64,000 bases of DNA from Anabaena sp. PCC 7108 (GTDB taxonomy: Bacteria; Cyanobacteriota; Cyanobacteriia; Cyanobacteriales; Nostocaceae), in NCBI RefSeq assembly GCF_000332135.1, contig NZ_KB235896.1, positions 5,227,356 to 5,291,355 on the forward strand, read 5' to 3'. The notes below the pieces were generated by a model. It searched no databases, was not told the origin of the DNA, and saw nothing but the letters and a program-made list of their open reading frames with translations. The position numbers were made by a program, and so were the translations under genes. Positions 45,753 through 53,031 of this stretch are shown piece by piece; the first letter of the stretch is position 1, and each line of letters begins with the position of its first letter.

Positions 45753-46859
45753 ATGAAAAGAATTCTTTCCCAGTGTATCAAAGAAATAGCACAATTTCGA
45801 CGAGATCGCTTAACTTTATCGTTAGCATTTTTATTGCCGTTTTTAACTCTATTGATTTTTGGATTTGCTATTCGTTTAGAAAGTAAGGATATTCCTCTAG
45901 TTGTCCAGGATTTTGACCGCACAAACCTGAGTAGCAGCTATATTGAACGGTTGTATGCTACCAATCAATTTATACCTAAACAATGGTCAGGAGGTAATCC
46001 AGCACGAGATGCAATTGACAGAGGAATTGCGAAAGCAGCGGTGATTATTCCTCCCCAATTCAGTCGAGATATTCAAGCTGGTAAAAATGCCAAGGTGCAA
46101 GTATTAATCGATGCCACAGATGTTAATAATGCTCGTGTCATTAGAGGTAGTATTCAAAGAGTAACTAATTTCTTCATGCAAGACCAAGGACTAATAGCAA
46201 ATAAAAGCATTATTACACCGCGAATCCGTTTGTGGTTTAACCCTGGTAGATTGGAATCGCTGTATATTGTTCCAGGAAGCTATGCTGTCGTGTTGTGGAT
46301 TTTCCCCTCAATGCTAACAGCAATCGCCATGGTGCGTGAAAAAGAAAAAGGTACAATTTTACAAGTCTATGCTTCTAGCATTAGTGCAACGGAACTGTTA
46401 CTTGGTAAAGGACTAGCTTACCTGCTACTTGCCATTACTGAAGCTTTAATAGTCATGGTATCGGGGTCAATAATTTTTCATATTGGCGTAATTAGTAACC
46501 CGATTACTTTGTTACTAGGAACTCTACTATTTTTGATGGCTAGTGTTTCCTTTGGTTTACTTATAGGGGTACGCAGCACTAACCAAAATTCCGCAGTACA
46601 AATTATTTCTCTTGTCGGTTTCATTACATCTTTATTGCTGTCGGGTTTTATTTATCCTCTCAGTAATATTCCTTTTCCCCTTTCACTAACACCTAATGTA
46701 TTTCCTGCCCGTTATTATATTGATATCACTCGTGATGCCTTTGTGCGTGGTACAGGATGGACAGGAGTTTGGTTTGACTTACTCATGCTTGCAGTTTTAG
46801 GATTTGTATTTTTCAATTTAGCGCGTCGGCTTTTAAGTCGAATGCAAATTGATAAGTAG
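45753..46859 (+). CDS. ABC-2 type exporter permease 1 (YbhS/YbhR-like)
   Basis: The 368-residue protein has one N-terminal membrane segment, then a large periplasmic domain (about 45-175) with VVQDFDRTNLSSSYIERL. Five C-terminal membrane segments follow, with AIAMVREKEKGTILQVYASSI in the first cytoplasmic loop, the ABC-2 signature. It follows the twin ATPase gene by 173 bp containing CGCTACGCG-type palindromic repeats. It should pair with the second permease at 51584. Confidence 0.92.
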   Translation: MKRILSQCIKEIAQFRRDRLTLSLAFLLPFLTLLIFGFAIRLESKDIPLVVQDFDRTNLSSSYIERLYATNQFIPKQWSGGNPARDAIDRGIAKAAVIIPPQFSRDIQAGKNAKVQVLIDATDVNNARVIRGSIQRVTNFFMQDQGLIANKSIITPRIRLWFNPGRLESLYIVPGSYAVVLWIFPSMLTAIAMVREKEKGTILQVYASSISATELLLGKGLAYLLLAITEALIVMVSGSIIFHIGVISNPITLLLGTLLFLMASVSFGLLIGVRSTNQNSAVQIISLVGFITSLLLSGFIYPLSNIPFPLSLTPNVFPARYYIDITRDAFVRGTGWTGVWFDLLMLAVLGFVFFNLARRLLSRMQIDK

Positions 46860-47119
46860 GTCAACGAAAGTCTAAAGCTCAACAAGCATAAATACTCTAT
46901 TGAGTCTAGCTGAAAAAACCTATTGTAATTCCCTATTAAGTGAAATCAGCAGACCATCAACAATTCCTGAAAAGTTTGTGTAATCTGCTTTTTTAATTCT
47001 GCCTTGCGGTACTAGCCTTAAAAACAATTATATCTTAATAAGAATTATCAGGACTCTCAGATGAATCTGCATTTTTATGAAATGCTTATTGAATTACTCA
47101 AAGGATTTGAAATATAACT

Positions 47120-48127
47120 ATGAAACGTTTAGTCATTTGTTGTGATGGAACTTGGCAACAGTTAACGAGTTCTTACCCAAGCAATGTGGTTAAGCTGGCT
47201 CAATCTGTGAAACCGATTGCCAGTGACGGGGTTGCACAAATCGTTTTCTATGACGCAGGCATTGGCACCGAAAGTCAAAGAATTTTAGGCGGAGCTACCG
47301 GATTAGGAATCGATAGAAATATAGAAGATGGCTACCGATTTCTTAGCCTCAACTATGTTCCTGGTGACGAAATTTATCTGTTCGGCTTCAGTCGCGGTGC
47401 TTACACAGTTAGGAGTCTAGCGGGGATGATCTATTGCTCCGGTCTCCTAGAGCGCCCCCATGTCACTAAAGCACATGAAGCTTACGAGCTTTACCGTAAC
47501 CGGGTTATTAAACCCAAAGATAGAGTAGCAACAAAATACCGTCAAATTTATGGCGATCGCGTCCCTATCACCTTGCTTGGTTGTTTTGACACCGTTGGCG
47601 CTCTTGGTATTCCTGGGATACCCGCTTTCCGAAGTTTGCACGACCAGCTAAATAAGCGGTACAGATTCCATGACACTACTTTAAACAAATTTATTGGCAA
47701 TGCATTGCACGCAGTGGCGATCGACGAAATCCGCGAAATCTTTGATGTCACTCCCATGAAAAAACATCCTGAGGCTGAAAACCAGCGGGTAATTCAAAAG
47801 TGGTTTCCAGGAGAACACGGTTGCGTCGGTGGTGGAACGGAAGAACACAGTGGGTTATCAGATACTGCCTTACAGTGGATGATTGATTCCATCGAGAATC
47901 TAGGATTGGGGCTTGACCTCGATCCTAGTGTGATTCCCACAGGCATTAACCCCAATTATGAATGTGACTTTAAGAACAATGTTGGCTTCTTTAAATTAGC
48001 AGGAATCAAGCTTCGCGAGGTCAGCGATGTGATTGAAGATATTCATGAAAGCGCAATCAACCGTCTGCAAAAGCGCAAGGACTATCGACCCAAGAATCTA
48101 CAAAAGATTATTTCCAAACTAGATTAA
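47120..48127 (+). CDS. DUF2235 family alpha/beta hydrolase, putative phospholipase
   Basis: The 335-residue protein begins MKRLVICCDGTWQ, the DUF2235 opening. The nucleophile elbow is LFGFSRGAYT with Ser91. Later motifs are LGCFDTVGALGIPG (acid Asp region) and the HAVAIDEIRE and WFPGEHGCVGGG segments with the candidate catalytic His. The same family includes Tle1-type phospholipase effectors. No signal peptide is present. It lies 80 bp upstream of the fatty-acid dioxygenase gene on the same strand, which suggests that it releases the fatty acid substrate; this is inference. Confidence 0.85.
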   Translation: MKRLVICCDGTWQQLTSSYPSNVVKLAQSVKPIASDGVAQIVFYDAGIGTESQRILGGATGLGIDRNIEDGYRFLSLNYVPGDEIYLFGFSRGAYTVRSLAGMIYCSGLLERPHVTKAHEAYELYRNRVIKPKDRVATKYRQIYGDRVPITLLGCFDTVGALGIPGIPAFRSLHDQLNKRYRFHDTTLNKFIGNALHAVAIDEIREIFDVTPMKKHPEAENQRVIQKWFPGEHGCVGGGTEEHSGLSDTALQWMIDSIENLGLGLDLDPSVIPTGINPNYECDFKNNVGFFKLAGIKLREVSDVIEDIHESAINRLQKRKDYRPKNLQKIISKLD

Positions 48128-48207
48128 GTTGAATGAACTTAGGTAAGTAAATCAGAGAATTTAGTGTAAATTGAATACATCAGTTTTAAAAAAAGGTAAC
48201 AATAATT

Positions 48208-49836
48208 ATGACTGCAAAAAGAGACACATCTAAAGACGGTTTTAGCAACAAGCTTCAGACATTTGTTTTAACAAACTTTGAAGGCATTTGGCAACTTATT
48301 CAAAGCAATGAATCTCTAAAACGTACAGTTAACAAAGCTCTAATTAATAGTCTCATCTACAAAATTCCTACTCGTCCTAATGCCTACAGTATGATGACCT
48401 TAGATGAGCATATTCCTGATACTAAAATTCCTAAAAAAACTGATACTTATACTTCCTGGGAATCCCTCAAAGATCGCACTTATACAGGAAGACATCTACC
48501 ACCTGATCCAAAGTTAAATGCTGAGGGCAATTTACCTAAAGTTGAAGACTTGGCTGTTTTGTTCCGTAAAAGAGATGGTAAAACAATTTATTCTCCCAAA
48601 TCAACTATGCTGTTTCCCTATTGGGTGCAGTGGTTTACTGATAGTTTCCTCCGCCTTGATCACACTAATAAATTAAAAAATACCTCCAACCATGAAATTG
48701 AATTATCTAATGTTTATGGTTTAACCAGAAAACAAACACATCTTTTAAGAACCTTTCAAGGAGGTAAATTTAAAACTCAAAAACTTAAGCGCCAAGATGG
48801 TGTAGAAGAAGATTATCCCTTGTTTTATTATGCTGATCCAGAACAAGGTATAGTTGATCCTCAATTTGAGGGACTTTATGAACCCATCAATGATGAGAAA
48901 AGACAGCCCGCAGATAAAAAACAATATATGTTTGCAATGGGAGTAGAACGAGCAAATGTGCAAATTGGCTATGTCATGCTCAATACTATGTGTATCCGGG
49001 AACATAATCGTCTTTGTGATGTATTAGCCAGCAATTATCCAGATTGGGATGATGAACGCCTCTTCCAAACTTCGAGAAATATTCTCATGGCGATGATTCT
49101 CAAAATCATTATGGAAGAGTACATTAATCACATCACTCCTTATCACTTTAAGTTGTTTGCTGATCCTGAAGCTTTTACTAAGGAAAGTTGGCATCGTACC
49201 AATTGGATGGCAATTGAGTTTGACTTTGTTTATCGCTGGCATAGTGCGATTCCAGAAACCTTTAAATATAATGGTCAACCAACCCATATTGCTACAACTC
49301 TCTGGAACAATAAGCTGTTTATTGACCAAGGTTTAGGTGCATTGATGGAAGAAACTTGTTCCCAACCAGGGACAAGAATTGGTCTATTCAACACACCTGA
49401 TATATTGGTTGAGTTAACCGAGTTACCCTCAATCAAACTAGGACGACAACTGCAATTAGCAAGCTACAACGATTATCGAGAAATGTGTGGTTTCCCCAGA
49501 GTGAATAGATTTGAGCAAATTACCAGCGATGAATTTACTCAAAAGAAACTCAAAGAATTATATGGTCATGTAGATAAAATTGAGTTTTTTGTGGGACTTT
49601 ACGCTGAGGATGTGCGGCAAAATTCAACGATTCCTCCTCTAGTAGCACGTTTAATTGGGATTGATGCCTTTTCTCAGGCGCTAACTAATCCTTTACTATC
49701 ACCCAATATTTTCAATAAAGAGACTTTTTCTCCTGTGGGTTGGGAAATTATTCAAAATACCAAAACTGTTTCAGATTTAGTGAATCGTAACGTTCCTCCA
49801 TCAGATAAGAAGTACAAAGTTACTTTTGACCTCTAG
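48208..49836 (+). CDS. Cyclooxygenase-like fatty-acid heme dioxygenase (linoleate 10S-dioxygenase type)
   Basis: The 542-residue protein belongs to the peroxidase/cyclooxygenase superfamily. The distal haem His266 sits in REHNRLCD, exactly as in COX. The proximal His345 and radical-forming Tyr342 sit in the YRWH signature (FVYRWHSAIPETF). A Nostoc punctiforme homologue with YRWH is a linoleate 10S-dioxygenase encoded next to a catalase-related hydroperoxide lyase. The same pairing is seen here, with the partner 85 bp downstream. Alternatives are other fatty-acid dioxygenases of this class. No EGF-like domain or signal peptide is present, so it should be cytoplasmic or membrane-peripheral. Confidence 0.88.
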   Translation: MTAKRDTSKDGFSNKLQTFVLTNFEGIWQLIQSNESLKRTVNKALINSLIYKIPTRPNAYSMMTLDEHIPDTKIPKKTDTYTSWESLKDRTYTGRHLPPDPKLNAEGNLPKVEDLAVLFRKRDGKTIYSPKSTMLFPYWVQWFTDSFLRLDHTNKLKNTSNHEIELSNVYGLTRKQTHLLRTFQGGKFKTQKLKRQDGVEEDYPLFYYADPEQGIVDPQFEGLYEPINDEKRQPADKKQYMFAMGVERANVQIGYVMLNTMCIREHNRLCDVLASNYPDWDDERLFQTSRNILMAMILKIIMEEYINHITPYHFKLFADPEAFTKESWHRTNWMAIEFDFVYRWHSAIPETFKYNGQPTHIATTLWNNKLFIDQGLGALMEETCSQPGTRIGLFNTPDILVELTELPSIKLGRQLQLASYNDYREMCGFPRVNRFEQITSDEFTQKKLKELYGHVDKIEFFVGLYAEDVRQNSTIPPLVARLIGIDAFSQALTNPLLSPNIFNKETFSPVGWEIIQNTKTVSDLVNRNVPPSDKKYKVTFDL

Positions 49837-49921
49837 GAGATATTCCGCATCAATCAGCTTTTAGTGCGATCGCTTTAGCAAACAAGTGATCGCCACAATT
49901 ATTACATCAACCTGTAAAAAC

Positions 49922-51103
49922 ATGAAACTATTTACCGAATACCCAGAAAAAGACGAAGCAAAATATTGCGCTCTCATGAGTGAGTTAGTCAAAAAGAACA
50001 TGGACAACCTTTACGGAGGTGAAAAGAAAAAAATTGCCAAAAGAGATACTCACTCAAAAACCCACGCGGCTGTTCAAGGTACTCTAGAAATCTTTGACTT
50101 TGATGAAGCAGCAATTAAGCAAGAACTGAGCAAACACACCTCATTAACTGAAGCTCAACTTCAAGCAATTTCCCTAAAACAAGGTTTATTTGCCCAACCG
50201 AAACAATATCCAGTTTGGCTACGATTTGCAAGTGGTGCGTTCTCAGTCAAGGGTGATTATGAAGGCGATACGCGCTCTATGGCCGTAAAAGTGATCGGGG
50301 TAGAAGGAGAACGACTACCACAAAGTCACGAGTTAAAAACCCAAGATATTATTGTCCACAATACCGAACTCTTTTTTGTGAGAAGCATTAAAGACTTCTA
50401 CGGCTTTTTTTTGGCGATTTATCGAGCAGGGTTGTTTCCACTTTTTAAGCTGTTAGTGCTTTTATGGCTAAACTTACATCCCTACGAATTCAATCTTTTA
50501 AAAACTAGTTTCAAACGGTTTCCCAAAACTTTGCTTATAGAACGCTATTGGAGTGCTTCAGCATATTCTCTAGGACTCAAATCTGATTTTGATCCCTACA
50601 AACCAGGTCGAGTTCCTGTAGAATATCCATCTGTGATTAAATATGGGTTTATTCCGGTTTCCAGTCAACCACCTCATCAACAACTTTCTCTAGAGTCCAG
50701 ATCAGAAAGCGAGCTAAGAAAAGCCAAAGCTTTAGGTTCAGAGGATAACTACTACCGGGAGGATATCATTCAAGCTTTAGCAAAACCTGATGCTGAGTAT
50801 ACTTGGGATTTTCAAATCCAATTTCAAACTAAACCAGAAATGTCCATTGATGATACCACCATTCCTTGGAATGAAGAAGAATCACCCTTCTTTACAATTG
50901 GTCGTCTGACAGTTAAGCATCAGAAGGTTGATTCTCCCCTAGAAAATGACTTTGGGGAAAATCTCAGTTTTTCTCCAGGGAATGGTCTAGCAGTACATCG
51001 TCCTATCGGTGCGATTAATCGGTTACGCAGCATTGTTTATCCGATTGTGGCTGAGTCCCGTCACAATAAACGAGGAGTCGAATACCAGGAACCCACTGTC
51101 TGA
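49922..51103 (+). CDS. Catalase-related hemoprotein, fatty acid hydroperoxide lyase type
   Basis: The 394-residue protein is a short catalase relative. The distal helix reads KRDTHSKTHAAVQG: Thr43-His44 replaces the catalase Val-His, a change typical of catalase-related allene oxide synthases and hydroperoxide lyases. Further catalase landmarks are PVWLRFASG, DTRSMAVKV, NTELFFVRSIKDF (distal Asn) and RYWSASAYSLG (proximal Tyr candidate). It is much shorter than true catalases. By analogy with the N. punctiforme pair it should cleave the 10S-hydroperoxide to 10-oxo-decenoic acid and C8 alcohols. ATG 49922 is chosen over a GTG 12 codons upstream because the protein-like sequence begins there. 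Confidence 0.85.
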   Translation: MKLFTEYPEKDEAKYCALMSELVKKNMDNLYGGEKKKIAKRDTHSKTHAAVQGTLEIFDFDEAAIKQELSKHTSLTEAQLQAISLKQGLFAQPKQYPVWLRFASGAFSVKGDYEGDTRSMAVKVIGVEGERLPQSHELKTQDIIVHNTELFFVRSIKDFYGFFLAIYRAGLFPLFKLLVLLWLNLHPYEFNLLKTSFKRFPKTLLIERYWSASAYSLGLKSDFDPYKPGRVPVEYPSVIKYGFIPVSSQPPHQQLSLESRSESELRKAKALGSEDNYYREDIIQALAKPDAEYTWDFQIQFQTKPEMSIDDTTIPWNEEESPFFTIGRLTVKHQKVDSPLENDFGENLSFSPGNGLAVHRPIGAINRLRSIVYPIVAESRHNKRGVEYQEPTV

Positions 51104-51295
51104 CTTTTCACAGCAATTCAAGAACCCAAGAAATAGAAATTGTATGTGAAGTTGCAGAGAATGACGAAATCCATGAATTCCAGAAGTATTTATCTGCGAT
51201 AGTTGTCCTGGAAATCTTATTTTATGCAACTTCATTTTCAGCAAGATATCAGTTTGTTAACAAATTATATGAATATTGCACAAGCTTCTCTAATA

Positions 51296-51418
51296 GGACT
51301 TACGCAAGTGTCACACTAAAAATCTCTTGTAGGGTGCGTCAGACTGCATAAATCCTGCAAATAAACAGATTATTGATATCTGACGCACCCTACTAATATG
51401 CCAGTTGCGTAAGTCCTG
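51296..51418. mobile_element. MITE-like element with GGACTTACGCA ends, copy 3 (complete)
   Basis: Perfect terminal repeats AGGACTTACGCAA and TTGCGTAAGTCCT flank an inner perfect pair GTAGGGTGCGTCAGA / TCTGACGCACCCTAC. It is 123 bp, non-coding, and the best preserved of three copies in the window. Confidence 0.8.
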
Positions 51419-51419
51419 T

Positions 51420-51552
51420 CTAAGTAGGTTGGCGTTAAAAATTGTTGTTATGACAAGGGAACAGGGAACAGAGAAGAGATTTTACTTTTCGTTACATAGT
51501 ACTCTTCGAGAAGCCGCTGCGCGTCTACGGTTTTTTCGGTTCACCTACTTAG
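51420..51552. mobile_element. MITE-like element with CTAAGTAGGT ends, copy A
   Basis: Begins CTAAGTAGGTTGGCGTTAAA and ends ACCTACTTAG; 133 bp. Shares its first ~40 bp and the TTTACTTTTC..CACATA segment with copy B at 52812-52945. It contains GGGAACAGGGAACAG and TCTACGG-type filler. Confidence 0.75.
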
Positions 51553-51583
51553 AACAATTTAGATACTATACTTTTTCTCAAAA

Positions 51584-52741
51584 ATGATTAATCACCAACT
51601 AAATCATATGAAATATATTTGGCAATATATTTGGCGATTGTTTGATAGTCCATTTTGGTCATTAGTGCAGAAAGAAATTAATCAAATTCTGCGAAATAGA
51701 GAATTAATTGTTTTGTTAATTGTGCCACCAACAGTACAATTATTACTTTACGGATTTGCACTTAATCCAGATGTTCATAATTTACGATTGGGTGTAATTG
51801 ATTATGCAAATGTATCTGCAAGTCGAGAACTAGTTTCAGCAATGACATCCAATCACACTTTTAAATTAGAATCTGTACCAACCAATGAAAAAGATTTAAG
51901 CCGCCAAGTAGAAGAAGGTAAGCTAGATGTTGGGATCATAATTCCACCAGATTTCCCACGTCAACTAGCCAAAAAATCAGCAGAAATTCAAGTATTTATC
52001 GATGGAGTAAATGCAAATACAGCAGGTATTGCTGCTAACTATGTTAGTCAAATTATTCAACAATATAATCTCACCTTAATGCCAGATATAGTTAGTATCC
52101 CAGTCTCAACTGAAGTTGTTTTTCTTTACAATCCCGGACTCATAAGTAGTTGGTTTTTCATACCAGGAGTTATGGGTTTAGTCCTGACATTAATTGGCAC
52201 ATTAGTATCAGCAGTAACTGTTGTCCGCGAGAAAGATACAGGAACTTTGGAGCAATTGTTAATGACTCCATCTACAAACTGGGAAATTTTATTAGCTAAA
52301 ATTGTTCCATTGGCATTTCTACTCATGGGAGATGTGCTACTAGCTTTGACGTTGGGAACAGTCGTATTCAATGTGCCATTTCGTGGTAGTTTTCTGCTAT
52401 TTATCGCCTTATCAAGTATGTATGTATTTGTGGGAATTAGTTTGGGAATTATGTTGGCAACTATTTGCGGTTCTCAACAACAAGTATTACTCACATCCTT
52501 TTTTATAAATTTACCAATGATACAAACTTCTGGGGCGATATCTCCTATTGAAGCTATGCCCTCTTTGTTTCAATTTCTCTCTCTATTTAATCCCCTACGA
52601 CATTACATCACAATTGTGCGCGGTATTTTACTCAAAGGAGTTGGTTTAGATGTTTTGTGGTTAAATGTTTTAGCATTAATCGGTTTTGCTGTTGTGTTAT
52701 TAACTATTAGTGTTAACAAGTTTCGTAGTCAATTAAGCTAA
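51584..52741 (+). CDS. ABC-2 type exporter permease 2 (YbhR-like)
   Basis: The 385-residue protein has the same architecture as permease 1: one N-terminal segment (LIVLLIVPPTVQLLLYGFAL), a periplasmic domain starting RLGVIDYANVSASRELV, then five segments with SAVTVVREKDTGTLEQLLMTP. ybhGFSR-type exporters need two such permeases, so it should complete the exporter at 42159-46859, although it is 4.7 kb away. ATG 51608 (MKYIWQYIW) is an alternative start, because the first residues look repeat-derived. Confidence 0.9.
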   Translation: MINHQLNHMKYIWQYIWRLFDSPFWSLVQKEINQILRNRELIVLLIVPPTVQLLLYGFALNPDVHNLRLGVIDYANVSASRELVSAMTSNHTFKLESVPTNEKDLSRQVEEGKLDVGIIIPPDFPRQLAKKSAEIQVFIDGVNANTAGIAANYVSQIIQQYNLTLMPDIVSIPVSTEVVFLYNPGLISSWFFIPGVMGLVLTLIGTLVSAVTVVREKDTGTLEQLLMTPSTNWEILLAKIVPLAFLLMGDVLLALTLGTVVFNVPFRGSFLLFIALSSMYVFVGISLGIMLATICGSQQQVLLTSFFINLPMIQTSGAISPIEAMPSLFQFLSLFNPLRHYITIVRGILLKGVGLDVLWLNVLALIGFAVVLLTISVNKFRSQLS

Positions 52742-52811
52742 TTGGTAGAGTGGATTAAGCACACTCATATAAAATGATAAAAATCAAGATTTGCTTTCCT
52801 AACACCGTAAA

Positions 52812-52945
52812 CTAAGTAGGTGGGCGTTAAAAATTGTCGTTGGGGTAAGGCAGGGAGCAGGGGGCTTTCTAGCAGGGGGAAAGAGGGTTTCACCCCTATT
52901 TACTTTTCTTCACATACCTTTAAATTTTTCTGTTTACCTACTTAC
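52812..52945. mobile_element. MITE-like element with CTAAGTAGGT ends, copy B
   Basis: Begins CTAAGTAGGTGGGCGTTAAA and ends ACCTACTTAC, about 134 bp, in the same orientation as copy A. It contains GGGAGCAGGGGG filler. With copy A it brackets the permease 2 gene. Confidence 0.75.
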
Positions 52946-52967
52946 TACCATTTACACGAACAGTAAA

Positions 52968-52995
52968 GGTGGGTTATACAAAGGCTATACCCACC
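52968..52995. terminator. Hairpin between convergent exporter genes
   Basis: GGTGGGTTATA (52968-52978) pairs with TATACCCACC (52986-52995), a 10-bp stem with one bulge. It could terminate permease 2 or the ABC exporter on the other strand. It lacks a clear T tract, so it may be only a dispersed palindrome. Confidence 0.4.
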
Positions 52996-53031
52996 CTACA
53001 GTTCTTGGGTAATTTATCTATTGGTGTTCCC

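Larger units (their letters stand above)
51104..51583. other. Spacer with two adjacent MITE-like elements
   Basis: No gene lies between the catalase-related gene and permease 2. The 480 bp are mostly mobile debris: a GGACTTACGCA element (51296-51418) abutting a CTAAGTAGG element (51420-51552). Confidence 0.75.

Noticed and set aside
48208-51103. Dioxygenase and catalase-like pair as a stress peroxidase plus true catalase
   Set aside because: The YRWH and REHNRLCD motifs are those of fatty acid dioxygenases, and the catalase-like protein has Thr before the distal His and is too short for a catalase.
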